DNA of 64,000 nt from Chelonoidis abingdonii. Taxonomy: Eukaryota > Chordata > Testudines > Testudinidae. Positions 34,640-45,775 of the stretch are shown piece after piece. The notes under the pieces were generated by a model. That model was not told the DNA's origin. It saw nothing but the letters and a program-made list of their open reading frames with translations, and did not search any database. Position 1 is the first letter of the stretch, and each line of letters opens with the position of its first letter. The translations under genes were made by a program, and so were the position numbers. Where the stretch lies: assembly GCF_003597395.2 (NCBI RefSeq), contig NC_133770.1:95190462-95254461 (forward strand), in the 5' to 3' direction.

Positions 34640-35110
34640 AGACAGATTCATGCTAGCATGCTAAACACAGCAGTGTGGACGTTGCTGCATGGCCAGACAC
34701 TTCAGCTAGCAACTTGAGCTCTGACCAGGGGGCCAGGTGGGTCCTGAATGTGGCTGGGGCTCTAGATGCTATTATAATGCCATAATAATAGCACCCATTC
34801 ACAGATGAGCATACTGAGACACAGAGATTGTCTACACTGCAGCTGGAAGTGAGCCTTCTTCTAGCCCAGGTAGACTGACCTATGCTAGCTTTACATGAGC
34901 CAATGAACTAAAAATAGCTGTGTGGATGCTGTGGCCCCAGCAGAGACTCAGGCTATTCCCCCGCCCCCAGCTCAGACCCAGGCAGTTGGGTGGGCTTAAA
35001 CGCCCAAGTTTCCACTGGTGCTGCAACATTTTTAGCACGGTAGCTTGAACCCCACTCGTACAAGTCTGTCTAGCCAGGATGGGAGACTCGCTCCCAGCTG
35101 GAGTGTAGAC
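34640..35110. mobile_element. MITE-like elements ('tgtctacac' family), probably two overlapping fragments
   Basis: 34640-34730 has 'caggtagacagattcatgct' and 'cagtgtggacgttg'. 34825-35110 starts 'gattgtctacactgcagct' and ends 'ctggagtgtagacatac' in inverted relation, so the second fragment seems complete. No coding sequence. Confidence 0.5.
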
Positions 35111-35848
35111 ATACCCAGAAATGTTAAGTGACTTGCAAAGTTGGGAGCAGAGCCCAGGATGGACCCTGTGTCCTTCTTCAACTACCAGATCACACTTCCC
35201 ACTCTCATCTGAAAGTCAAATCCCACACTGAGGTTATGAACTGGTGGCTAGTTCCCTGTCTGTGCAGCTAACGCTACAACTGGGCTAAAGGAAACCCACT
35301 AATATAAAATCACACTTCTGTTTGCAAATACACTACCTGCCATTGTTACAAACGCCTAAGATAAAAATGACTTTGAGAGAGACATTATTTCTTTTTTTAT
35401 TTCATTCGTGTACTTTGTAGATTTGACAGGACTTTGTGTAAAGTCTGCTCATTGCTCCAGTTGTTGAGGTGCAAAAGGCCCATGCAAACAGGGAGGAGAA
35501 ACATTTTTTAAAACCAGAGAAATGTGACTGTAAAACCACAAACAGGCAGGTATAAGGTGTTAGGAAACTGACAGGAAGGTGTAGGTCCTGAAAGTATGTC
35601 TAACTTACTCTTTGAAATTGACTATATTTCAAGTTGGTGGTGTCTCTATACTGTAATGTATAGTGATGTCTGATTTTTACAGACAGTGGAGATTCAAGAG
35701 CAAGGTGATGCAAAGGGCACCAGCACATTTTAAGACAACACCTACAGGAAGTGATCCTGTAAAGTTCATGCAACTTAATGACTATTTTAAAAAGTGCTTA
35801 TTAAAATGATACTACTATTGTTTCTGTTCGGAGATTGATTCCACTCAC

Positions 35849-35946
35849 CTTTCCAAGAGCCATCAGCAAGTGGAAATCGATAGACTCCCTGTATCTTAGG
35901 ATTTGGAGGATGCCATCCAAGTATACCTGATCCTTACTGAAGCAGC
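35849..35946 (-). CDS. MATCAP2: MATCAP2, coding exon 5 of 6 in window
   Basis: The 98-bp exon starts in phase 1 after 'cctttag' and ends before 'gtgagt'. The peptide CFSKDQVYLDGILQILRYRE continues SIDFHLLMALGK. Residues join the previous exon as SQPG-CFSKDQ and the next as LGK-VSYEDV. This helical segment lies after the zinc-binding region in the MATCAP catalytic domain. An AG nearer to the coding part ('ttcag', about 35938) would break the frame, so the acceptor at 35947 is chosen. Confidence 0.92.
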
Positions 35947-36566
35947 CTAAAGGAATCAGAGTCATGGTATTGTTTTCAGGCTTTTTCAAAGCAATGTATT
36001 TGCCCAAAGTAATTGTACACAATTATTTTATTTCTTGCAATTTAGATATTTTTGTCCGAGGACTTGCAAAATTTACCTGACATCCGTTGGCTAGAGGATT
36101 AAGCCTATGTGAAAGACACTAAGCAAAGGCACTGGCCGTTAGGCAGACTAGCTTGCTGGGAATCTGACAGTGTAAGGCAGGGAGCTGAGTAGCTTTAAAA
36201 CCCCTGGTAACAGAAATTTGCAGCACTATTGTAACAAGCCCTGCCCAGGGCATAAAAAACAAGGGAGGGCAAACTGCAAACCCAAAGGTCTTGACAGTGT
36301 CTCCTTTAACATCCCTTAAAAATTCCTTTACCAAATTACTTTGAAAGTCCTGGAAAAAAAATACTGTTTTTCATCTCAATCATTGTTTTAAAGGAAGGAT
36401 CTTTGCCACTTCATAATATCCATTTTAGAAAACAAAGAGTTTAATTTTTCCACAGCCCTTTGCACAAATCCTATCACCTGCCAACAGAGCTGCACAGGCC
36501 CCTTATTTCAAATAAAGCTTTTGGAGAATGAAGGTGGAATGTACTCAAACTACATAGGAAACCAAC
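35947..36566 (-). other. MATCAP2: MATCAP2 intron (620 bp)
   Basis: Short intron with donor 'gttggt' (non-consensus third base) and acceptor 'tttag'. No repeat recognised. Confidence 0.85.
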
Positions 36567-36872
36567 CTGGCTGGGAAGTATCAATCCACCCCCTCTTGGC
36601 TCGTACACAGTAATCCCACCTAGTGTTGGGGTCCTTGACAAATCTCCCCACATCCTGGAAGAGTTGACTGAAGGACATTTGGCTAGCTTGATAGACAGTG
36701 TAGTAGAGAAGGGCAGCCCTCCATAGAAAGGGGTCTTTTCGGAACAGGACACTGTGAATACTCGCCAGGCCTTCCTCGGTAGGGTTGATTGGCTTTAACC
36801 CAAGCTTTTTACGTCCATGCCAATTGCACCAAGGCTGGCTGTTGTTGTTAATACCTCGAAAATAATGAGTTC
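36567..36872 (-). CDS. MATCAP2: MATCAP2, catalytic exon with second half of HEIGTH
   Basis: The 306-bp exon (phase 1 to phase 1) codes for THYFRGINNNSQPWCNW, then LKPINPTEEGLASIHSVLF and a hydrophobic helix region WRAALLYYTVYQASQMSF, ending RWDYCVRAKRGWIDTSQPG. MATCAP proteins remove the C-terminal tyrosine from alpha-tubulin using a zinc-dependent HExxxH site. The second zinc-binding histidine is the H of THYF; a glutamate of TEEGLA, about 35 residues after the first histidine, is the likely third ligand. The first half of the motif (RHEIG) is in the preceding exon, and the glycine codon itself is split by the intron. All expected catalytic residues are present, so the enzyme should be active. 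Confidence 0.95.
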
Positions 36873-37954
36873 CTAAAAGGAAAGAAGCAGGGAGCTTAGA
36901 ACAGTAACAACCAGTGTCTCAAATAATGGTACAATTAGCTACCACATGAGCTAACTAAGTTTAGGACCCAACTTCAGGATTCTCACCTACTGAGACAATG
37001 GGGGACTGGGAAAGGAGGTAACTTTGGCCTTGAGGAGAGTGGAGAATGTAATCAATGGTAATTAAACAAGTGGAATAGCACTCATCTAAGTGCCAACAGT
37101 GCAGGTGTCCACAAGGTGATTTCAAAAGGTCCTATGGGATTTAAGAGCACAAGTCCCATTGAACATCAGTGGAACTTTGTGCTCCTAAATCCCTGCAGGG
37201 AGATTTTTCAGAAGTGCATAAAGCCACCACCATTTCTCTAGTGTAGACAAGACCTTCTTGTGAATGGGAAGTGGGGAGAACAGAGGGGGGAAGATTCAAC
37301 ATGCACTAGTATTTCTGTCTCCTGGAGGCTGATCATAGAGCATTACTGCAGTTGTAGAGGAGGCTCTTGCCCTGTAACCACAGGGTAGTTATACCAGTGG
37401 TGCAGGGCATTCACAGGCATACAACCTAAAACAGTAACTTGGTCAAAGCCACTGGATTTCATCTGGGTTTAGTCTGCTAAAGTGGGGCAGGTTCACCCAA
37501 AACCTAGAAAAAGGTTAAGAAACTTTTTACCATCCTGGACTAAATGTTTGTAACTATTCTATGTGATAGAGGTTTTTATATCATGCTCATCACTGTAGTG
37601 TCTGAGTGTCTTCCAGCAGTGCATTAAGCAATATGACTACTACACATATGTTGTGGTGTTTGTTCGCTCATCCTCTCCCCAGATAACTCAAAACCAGGGG
37701 GGACTTGCACAGATTTGGGGTTCACCGGCAACATTTCTCACATCTACATCTCTCAAGGTACTAGTTGGGTGTTTTAGTTCTACTGTATACTACAATTATA
37801 AATAGTCCTTTCTTATGCTTTACCACATCTACAGTAGCAGGGGCCAGAACTCATTTTGGGTTTGTACAACGCCTAGCACATTGTCAGTGTTACTGAAAAT
37901 AAATAAGAATGCACATATTCTCTCTGGCATGAAGAATTCAAAACGTGTCCATAC
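36873..37954 (-). other. MATCAP2: MATCAP2 intron (1.1 kb)
   Basis: Donor 'gtatgg', acceptor 'ccttttag'. It interrupts the HEIGTH codon run after the first base of the glycine codon. No repeat recognised. Confidence 0.85.
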
Positions 37955-38087
37955 CTATTTCATGCCTCAGCATCCCTTCTAGCCAGTGCTCACGTGCAGT
38001 GGAAACATTGATAGTCAGAGTTGGGCGGCCATTCACCACTGTCATTGAGGCACGAGAAAGCAGGTCCTCAGTGAGATGAACTACAAT
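37955..38087 (-). CDS. MATCAP2: MATCAP2, exon with first half of HEIGTH
   Basis: The 133-bp exon starts in phase 0 after 'tccttag' and ends after one base of a glycine codon. Its peptide begins IVVHLTEDLLSRASMTVV, then NGRPTLTINVSTAREHWLEG, and ends MLRHEIG. HE is the start of the HExxxH metalloprotease motif: the histidine binds zinc and the glutamate is the general base. The beta-strand-like PTLTINVS and the helix REHWLEGMLRHE are the usual lead-in of this fold. Confidence 0.95.
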
Positions 38088-38530
38088 CTAAGGAGAAAGA
38101 AAGGCATGAGGCATAAAAGAGTTCTTTTCCCTTCCGGCTTTTTGATGCTTCTATTCTCCCTCTCACTCCCCCAGCATTCTATCTGGACTCAGTTACATGC
38201 CTCTCAAGGCTCTTCCCAACAAGACACAAATTACCCCCACGCTACGTTTTTGTGTTTCTAGAAAGGTTCTGTTCCCCTGTGCCTGTGTGAAGCCTCATTG
38301 ACTTCAGTGGGACTTCGCATGAACATAAGGGTTCAGACATGCAAATTAGATGGCAGAATTGAAACCTCACTGTCCTAGAGGGGAACAGTGAATCTGATTG
38401 AAAAAAAAGTGTGGTCAAATGCACTAAATTAACAAACTGAGAAAAGAGAAAATAATTCTCTTTTAAGTCATTTATTGGAACCTTGCATATTACTAGTAGC
38501 AAGAGACGGTAAATTTAAAAAAAACAACAA

Positions 38531-38598
38531 CCTGACAAATAGGTACTTAAATTGACGGTATATATATACTCAGTCAATTTAAGTACCTATTTGTCAGG
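38531..38598. repeat. Perfect 25-bp inverted repeat with 18-bp loop
   Basis: Arms 38531-38555 and 38574-38598 are exact reverse complements (each contains 'caaataggtacttaa' or its complement). The loop is 'cggtatatatatactcag'. It adjoins a long TA/CT/CA microsatellite. No target duplication was found. Confidence 0.9.
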
Positions 38599-38612
38599 GT
38601 TTTTTTTAAAAT

Positions 38613-38639
38613 TATTATATATATATATATATATATATA

Positions 38640-38711
<72 letters not shown>
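38613..38711. repeat. Compound microsatellite (TA)n(CT)n(CA)n
   Basis: About 13 TA, then 6 CT, then about 29 CA dinucleotides without interruption. Likely length-polymorphic. Confidence 0.97.
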
Positions 38712-38713
<2 letters not shown>

Positions 38714-38814
38714 AAAAATACACTGAAACTAAGATTTATTTTTAAAAAATTAATTTAAAATTTTAAAGGTAACCTACTGAAGTGGGAAGGCTTAGTATAC
38801 TATCTTGCTGCACT

Positions 38815-39077
38815 CAGGGGCAGCTCTAGGCATTTTGCTGCCCCAAGCACAGCAGGCAGGCCGCCTTCGGCGGCTTGCCTGTGGAGGGTTCACTGGTCCC
38901 GCGGCTTCGGTGGCACGCCTGCGGAAGGTCCGCCGAAGCTGCGGAACCAGCGGATACTCCGCAGGCAAGCCGCCAAAGGCAGCCTGCCTGCCGCCCTCGT
39001 AGCGACTGGCAGAGCGCCCCCAGTGGCTTGCCACCCCAAGCACACACTTGGTGTCCTGGGACCTGGAGCCGCCCCTG
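38815..39077. mobile_element. hAT MITE, same family as 27433-27655
   Basis: Ends CAGGGGCAGCTCTAGGC and, inverted, CAGGGGCGGCTCCAGG; target duplication GCTGCACT / CCTGCACT (7 of 8). The centre has inverted 'ggcaggccgccttcggcgg' / 'ccgccaaaggcagcctgcc'. Confidence 0.9.
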
Positions 39078-39489
39078 CCTGCACTATGATGCTTAATGGG
39101 CCACTTAATACTCCTATTCTAGTGGATTGATGTGGTGCCCAGGCCTTGTGTGGACTCTTTCCACAGGAGTAAATTTCACCGACTGTGTGTGTGTGTGTGA
39201 TATATTCATTCCTGACATTCAGGTAAGACTAGACAAACCAATGAGGTCTATCCGGTAAAATTCAAAATCCAGCAGAGCTGTCCTGTTTAAACCTAATTCA
39301 GCATAGATGTATACAACAGGAATAAGAAATATAGGAAGCAGCAAAAAAAAAGCTTTGCAATATAAGATGCTTGCAAATTAGAGGCGTTTGTAGTGTGATA
39401 CAGCATTAGAAAAACCCAGCGCATGTTGGGGCAGACATACACATAAGTGACTAAATGGGGATGTGCTACTCTACAAGTCACTGACGGGA

Positions 39490-39775
39490 TAAGGAAGGAG
39501 AGTTGTTATTTCAGGTACACCTCCAAGTAATAGAATGGAATTAAGAATGGGAACACCTAATTCACGTAGCAGGAAAGCTTCCTGAGGAGATCTATTACGC
39601 TGTGGAATAATCTCCCAAAAGAAGCAGTTGGAAGCCACATTGTTTAGATCATTTAAAACTAGAATGGACAAACCCATTAGAAAATATAACGTAAGGAGCA
39701 AGTCTACATTGACAAGAGATGCGCTACTACATAACCTTATAGGTCTTTTCTATCTCTAATTTCTGATTTTGTGAT
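39490..39775 (+). mobile_element. CR1-like LINE 3' fragment
   Basis: 'gtggaataatctcccaaaag', 'ttaaaactagaatggacaaa', then 'ataggtcttttctatctcta' and 'atttctgattttgtgat' follow the order of the CR1 ORF2 end and 3' UTR. Truncated at the 5' end, diverged. Confidence 0.65.
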
Positions 39776-39811
39776 TAAAAAGCTTTTCCACTGATCCTGT
39801 GTGCATCCTAC

Positions 39812-39955
39812 CTCACCAAGGCAGCCTTCTTTCACCATGTATTTCCTGACATGATTCCAAATGCGACTTTTTGGTAGCAGGCTGCCTCCTGTAGCCTGCT
39901 CGAACTTTTCATAGCTTCCATATTTCTGCAATGTCCGTTCCATAATACTGACAGA
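39812..39955 (-). CDS. MATCAP2: MATCAP2, coding exon 2 of 6 in window
   Basis: The 144-bp exon is in phase 0 at both ends (acceptor 'ttttacag', donor 'gtagga'). Its 48 residues begin SVSIMERTLQKYGSYEKF, continue EQATGGSLLPKSRIWNHVRK and end YMVKEGCLGE. This is the helical lead-in of the MATCAP catalytic domain. The junctions read FLKQ-SVSIM with the upstream exon and CLGE-IVVHL with the downstream one. Confidence 0.93.
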
Positions 39956-40319
39956 CTGTAAAAGAAAAAAAGCACAGAAGACATAAGTGCAGTAAGATTC
40001 CAGCTGCAGACTAGCAATTGTATTACCTCTGCAGCTATGGGACAAATGGTTGGTTTTTTCCCTTTAACTCTTACGGGATTTATTACTGAACTCCTGTAGT
40101 TACACATAAGCTAATACCCTCAGTAATCAACTTCTGTCATCCTCAGAGCCACGTCTGAATGCAAATAATTAAGAAAAAGTTGCTGGAACCTGGTTTACTC
40201 ATATTAGACTTCTGTGGACACCACCATGCTCCACATGCCTAGTATTAGCTCAGTAAATGGAAAATAATTCCCTCTACGACTTTGGGAAAAGTCACTTAAA
40301 CCCAGATACTCAATGGGCG

Positions 40320-40480
40320 TTAGGCACCTAAATACCTTTGAGGATCTGGGCCTCTTTGTCTCAATGTCCCCATCTGTGAACCAGAGATGAAAATACGTCC
40401 TTTCCTACCTCACAGGGATGATCTGAGGGTTAAGGAGTTATCACTTCTCTCATTCAATGTACAAATGTTAAGCATTATTA
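40320..40480. mobile_element. MIR-like SINE fragment
   Basis: 'tgtctcaatgtccccatctg' and 'cctacctcacagggatgat' followed by 'gagggttaagga' match the MIR pattern (cagtttccccatctgtaaa ... cctcatagggttgttg). Diverged. Confidence 0.55.
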
Positions 40481-41504
40481 CAATCTGTTTATTTTTGATA
40501 GCTTTTAATTTAGAACTGCTGAATCATGACTGAGCATTCCTGATATTTTAACCCCTCTGTACAATGGATGCACGTGTTTGGAGAGATGCAGGCTGAAGGA
40601 ATGGGAAATCTGTTCAGTTCTCCCATTTACATATGGAACTATTTTTCTCATAAGCACAAGAAAGGAGGCAAAAAATGCTTGGCACACAAACTGATATTAA
40701 GCATATTTACTTGGAAATGCTTATACTTTTGCTGAAAACAGAACTGAATATAGACAGCACAGTGTTCAGCGCTGTATGATGGGAACTGAGGTTATTGTGG
40801 CTGGGATAGCCTACTCCAATTTATTTTCAAATATGCCATGCAGTGCACTCCAAAGACAATAAAATACTTATGATATCCAGAATATGTCAACTTTAGTAGG
40901 GATGATTTAGCAGTGGCAAAGCAGGGAAGAGAACGCCTTCAGAGACAGGATGGCCAAGGAGAATTCAATTTGTTGGGAAAATTTTTACAAGGAGCTCCCA
41001 GGAACTCCATCCAGCCAGTATTGCCAACCACAAATGTTAAAAAATCATGAAATTGATGTAACAATCATGAGATTTTAAAAAATGGTTTGAGTTCTTTTTA
41101 TTTCTCTGCAGTTTTTTGACCCTTTAGGGTTCATTTGGGTCACATTTTCAAGCTTTTCTCTATAACCATCAGGGACAGAAATCGCCTTTAAAAAAATAAA
41201 AATAAAAAAAATAAAATAAGCAGAGATTCTCATATGTTCACAAGACTCCAGGAGCTGGAGCTTTCAGACAAACATGAAAGATGAGACTTGCTATAAAACT
41301 ATCAAAGTTGACAATGCTGCACTGGACTGTTTATAGGAAACTAACCATCTAAGATGTCACATCATTTCAAATGTATTCCTCCAATATTTCTTGTTGCTCC
41401 CTTATTTTGGGCCTGAGCCTACTGCCCTCCAATATAGTTAATATGAATGGGATTTCAGGGTCTGCACCATTTTACAGGATTGGGCCTTGACTAAGTATCT
41501 CTGA

Positions 41505-41771
41505 GGCTAGGACTAGACTGCAGTCACTGGATGTGATAGTAGTTTGTGTAGACATACCCCGAGATAACTTTAATCTAACTCGCTCAGGTGCCAGAGTAGT
41601 GAAGCGTAGCAGCACATACTTTAGCGTGGGCTAGCCCCACAAGTAACTACCCGTGGTTCCAACTGACACACATGCTGCTACAGCTTCGCTCTTCCAAGAC
41701 CTGGGCTAGCTAGATTAAATCTAGCTCCGGTATGTCGACTCGAGCTGCAATCTTGAAGTGTAGACATAGCC
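41505..41771. mobile_element. MITE-like element ('tgtctacac' family)
   Basis: Left 'ggctaggactagactgcag' and right (inverted) 'ggctatgtctacacttcaag'. The interior has inverted 'gggctagcccca' and 'cctgggctagctagatt' motifs. Non-coding. Confidence 0.55.
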
Positions 41772-43969
41772 TTTGTTTCTTGCAAAAATGAGATTTTAAT
41801 GTTTTAATTATGAGAACTGCATCTGCAAACTGTGTTGTTGGTTATAGGTCTGCTCCTTCAAGATGCTGGAATCTCCCTGAAGAAGAGCTGCATGTCTTCT
41901 ATTCACATTGAAGTTAGGAAGAACTCAGCACCTTCCCTTGGGGAGAGGATCACAGCAAGAAGGAACCATACTTTACCAATGTTAGTCACATTGCTAAGCC
42001 TTAGTGTACTACTGGAAGGTGCCCAGATGCTGCAATGATAAGGGCACTATAAGAACGATATAAAATAGATTAGAACAGGACTGAGCCTTACCACATGAAT
42101 ACTGCAAATATAATACCACTAATAATAATAATGGGAAACACACGACTTTTTTTTAAATGCTCTGACGCCCAGTATACTGTAATAATAAGGTGACTATGCA
42201 CACAGTTTGTGACTAGATTATTCTGATATTTGGGGAACTTGGTGGGTAGACTTACTGTCCACAAAATATGATTAATGTAGAAACTTGCACAGCTACAGAT
42301 AATCTTGTTTTGTTTTAACTAAAATGGAGCAATGCCAAGCAATCATCATTGGAACACACTATAATGTTATGCATGAGACATTCTTTAAGTACTGTAGCTT
42401 TTGGCTGAGAGATTCTCTGAATGCTGAACAAATATTCCACTCCATTTCTGATATTTTCCTATGATCAAGCTTAGAATGCTGCCTCTCACTTATTACAGTA
42501 TCCAAAGGGCCTCCTGTGAGATCTGAAGGCTCTATTTAACTGTGTTGATCAGCAGATAGTTACTAAACTTAGCTCTACAGAAGCCATTCTTCCTTTTTTG
42601 TTTTTATACATAGGTTCAGGGGCAAAGGATATATCTGTGTATTACGTGTACAGTAATTAGGATGACCTTTCCTCTCTAACAGACATCTGCACCTGATTTA
42701 CCATATCAAGTTCTTTACTTAACTGCTTTATAAGTGACATAAGTGGAGTGAATAACAATCTGCACAGTATAGGAGTAAGTCAGATAAAAAGGAGGTTTTA
42801 ATTACAATTGGAGCAACAGGGCCAGATCCTCCGGTACATGCAGCAGTGTTGTGCAGCACTGCCAGCACAATCTGTCCCCAAATCAGAGTATCTGGCCTTG
42901 GAAGGATTACTCCAATACAAGCAGGATCTTTAGTGCTTGAAAGTCATGTAGAGGCTTTTACACCACCCTCAACTCCCTCCTGCTGCTGGAGCAGAGGAAA
43001 GAAAGTGGCCAGAAGATCCCATACCATATTAATGGCCCATACTAGCTGCAGTTTCAGCCCACTGAGGCCATTTGCAGCTGGCGCACATTAGAGAAACCCT
43101 CAGCTGTTCTAACTTAATGTTGGATAACTGGCCCTGCTCAGGGTAGTTCCAGGATCAGGAAAGTGCAAAGGTCACCACTGCCCTCCCCTTCAGACAGAGA
43201 CCCCTGGACATGGCCAACAACCAGCAATAGAACACATGGAGTTTTCTCCTGTTCCCCCTAAAGCCAATGGGATTTTTGTCATTGATTTCAGTGGGAACTG
43301 GATCAGGTCCTATTACCAACAAACACAACAGTAGTTCATATGTTTTAATTTTGAAAAAGATTTTCCTGTGAATCCTGAGGTGATTATATATGTGTGTGAG
43401 AGCACAGATACAGCATAAAGTCAAGCACACGTCTCAGGTTTATGATGGCATCACAAACCGCTTTACTTCGGCTCTTGTGGTTACTGTGATGTTGTCCGAT
43501 CCCTGGAATGTGTATGTACAGCTGTACAGCTTAGTGTTCCACAGAGGGTGAAGCTTCTGTTTTGACATGATGGTATGGAAAATAAATCCTATAGATAGGA
43601 AAAACACAAAGCTATGGAAACACTGCATTGAAAAACAATCAGATTTTATAAAATATTTATAAAATAAAGAGGCTAGATCCTCAGCTGTAGTAAACTGCAG
43701 TAACTCTGACATCAACGGAGTTACACCAGTTGGCACCGAGTGAGGGTAATTTTGAACACTCAATAGATGTTTAGTTAGTGCTGTTGTTTTCACTTGTAAG
43801 TTCATTGGCTTATTTGATAGGTGTAGGTCTGAGTGAGGAGAACTATGACTGGATGCGTGTACCATAAGCCTGATACAAAACCTACTGAAGTCAATGGGAA
43901 TCTTTCCAGTGATTTATGTGGGGTTTGGATCAGGCCTATATAAATGCACATCTGTGAGTGGGTCTAACG

Positions 43970-44191
43970 CAGGGGTTCTCAAACTGGGGGTCAGGACCCC
44001 TCAGGGGGTCATGAGGTTATTACATGGGGGGGGTCACAAGTTGTCAGCCTCCATCCCAAACCCCGCTTTGCCTCTAGCATTTATAATGGAGTTAAATATA
44101 TAAAAAAGTGTTTTTAATTTATAAGGCGGGGTCACACTCAGAGACTTGCTATGTGAAAGGAGTCACCAGTACAAAAGTTTGAGAGCCACTG
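43970..44191. mobile_element. hAT-like MITE
   Basis: Ends CAGGGGTTCTCAAACT and, inverted, CAGTGGCTCTCAAACT, with target duplication GTCTAACG (43962-43969) / GTCTAATG (44192-44199), 7 of 8 matching. About 220 bp. Confidence 0.9.
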
Positions 44192-44448
44192 GTCTAATGG
44201 ATAAGTGAAGTTTAAAGGAATTGTCCTACATTAATAACTGAGTTATTCCTCTTGCAACAGGGCAGGTCAATTTGTCTAATTTAAAAATGACCTCAGACAG
44301 ATTATGCACTAGTTTGTTTTTAAGGGAGGAATAGGAGTTCCTTAAAGTGCTTGCTTCTCACAGACCAAATCTTTATTATTAGCGCCTATTCTTCCTGGGT
44401 AAAACCCTTGTGCAGAAGGGCACGCACAAGACCTATACATCACTAAAG

Positions 44449-45441
44449 TAGGGTGACTACCCTTCCAGAAGGCAAAAGTGGGACACAAGCAGGAGCCCCC
44501 TGCTCCTGCTCCACCTCTTCCCCCTAAGGCCCTGCCCCCTGGCCAGCCCAGAAACTGGAGTCAGGCCATGGTAAGAGCTGCCCAGAGAGCCCAGGGCATT
44601 GTGGGGAGCCATGGACCCTTCACCTGCCCTGAGTGGGGGGAACAGGGTGCCTAAGAGCAGCCCCTGGCCCATGTCCCCCCCCCCCCCCCCCCCCCCCAGG
44701 ATGTGCTGCCCAGGGGAGGTGGAGGATCCAGGGCTCCATCTGGCGGTGCGGGCTCTGGGGTTGGGTTGGGGATGAGGGTTTGGGGTGCAGGAGGGGGCTC
44801 TGGGCTGGGGCTGTGGGGTTTGGAGTGTGGGAAGGGGGTCCAGACTGGGGCAGGGGGTTGGGGTGTGGGAGGGGATATGGGGTGGGAGCAGCGCTGACCT
44901 CAGACAGCTCCCAGGAAGCAGCGACATGTCCCTCTGGCTCATATGTAGAAGGGTGGCCGGGGGCTCTGCACGTTGTCCTCACCCACAGGTGCCAATCCCA
45001 CAGCTCCCATGGACCATGGTTCCTGGCCAATGGGAGCCTGTGGAGCTGGCGCTCGCAGGGCTGCCCAGAGGGGGGCAAATGGGGCAATTTGTCCCAGGCC
45101 CCGGGCCCCGCAGGAGCCCCCACGAGAATATAATATTCTATAGTTTTGCAACTTTTTTTACGGAAGGGGCCTCTGAAATTGCTTTGCCCCAGGCCCCTGA
45201 ATCCTCTGGGTGGCCCTGGGGCCGGGGAGCAGCATGCGGAACCCCCATGGACACCTAGGAGCCAGAGGGACATGCCGCCACTTCCAGGGAGCCACGCAGA
45301 GCTGGGCAGAGAGCCTGCCTGCCGCACTGGCACAGCAGCCAACTGGACTTTTAGAGGCCTCGTCAGCTCTGCTGACTGGAGCCGTCAGGATCCCTTTTGA
45401 ACTGGGTTTTCTGGTCGAAAACTGGACACCTGGCCACCCTA
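44449..45441. mobile_element. MITE-like element with TAGGGTG ends, interrupted
   Basis: The left end TAGGGTGACTACCC and the inverted right end TAGGGTGGCCAGGTG form the terminal repeats. The interior has a 23-base poly-C run (44675-44697), a G-rich stretch and a nested element at 45056-45218. Flanking inverted segments 'gacatgtccctctggct' (about 44923) and 'agccagagggacatgcc' (about 45260) also pair. Same end type as 63634-63758. Confidence 0.55.
45056..45218. mobile_element. Small nested MITE
   Basis: Ends CAGGGCTGCCCAGAGG and, inverted, CAGGGCCACCCAGAGG; inner 'caatttgtcccaggcccc' and 'attgctttgccccaggcccc' are direct repeats. About 163 bp. No clear target duplication. Confidence 0.6.
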
Positions 45442-45775
45442 CTGGCACCACCCCGTGCCTCCAGCAGGTGTGGAGCAGCGCCACAGAGAATTTAGGACAA
45501 ATGCTGTCCCAGAGTCATTCAGCCTGGGACTTGGACTTGGACTCTGCACTTTAGGACTGTCCTACCCAATTGGGGAGGAGTGGTCACCCTACAATGAAGT
45601 CCTATTTAAGCAACAATTGGTAGGTACACACAGTCCTTGTGCCAGTTAAGCACTATGTGTTTGCACTTCCTCTCTCATGTGAGGCCCAGTCTTTGTACAG
45701 TGCTAATTTCAGTTACAACTGCTGGCTGTTAGCAACTCTCAGGATCAGGGGAGAAAAGCAAGAAATAAATCTAAT

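Larger units (their letters stand above)
25247..35848 (-). other. MATCAP2: MATCAP2 intron (10.6 kb)
   Basis: Donor 'gtgagt' at 35848 and acceptor 'ctag' at 25247 (minus strand). It holds the repeats listed separately. 30241-31829, 32661-34639 and 35111-35848 contain nothing I can name, and no further exon was recognised. Confidence 0.85.
38088..39811 (-). other. MATCAP2: MATCAP2 intron (1.7 kb)
   Basis: The intron holds a 25-bp inverted repeat, a compound microsatellite, a hAT MITE and a CR1 tail, all listed separately. Donor 'gtagga', acceptor 'tccttag'. Confidence 0.85.

Noticed and set aside
38641..38711. Possible functional Z-DNA regulatory element in the CA repeat
   Set aside because: Long CA tracts are common neutral microsatellites; nothing else nearby suggests an enhancer or promoter.
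44620..45342. 240-residue open frame on the minus strand
   Set aside because: It spans a poly-C run and two MITEs; composition is low-complexity Pro/Gly/Ser and no domain is recognisable.
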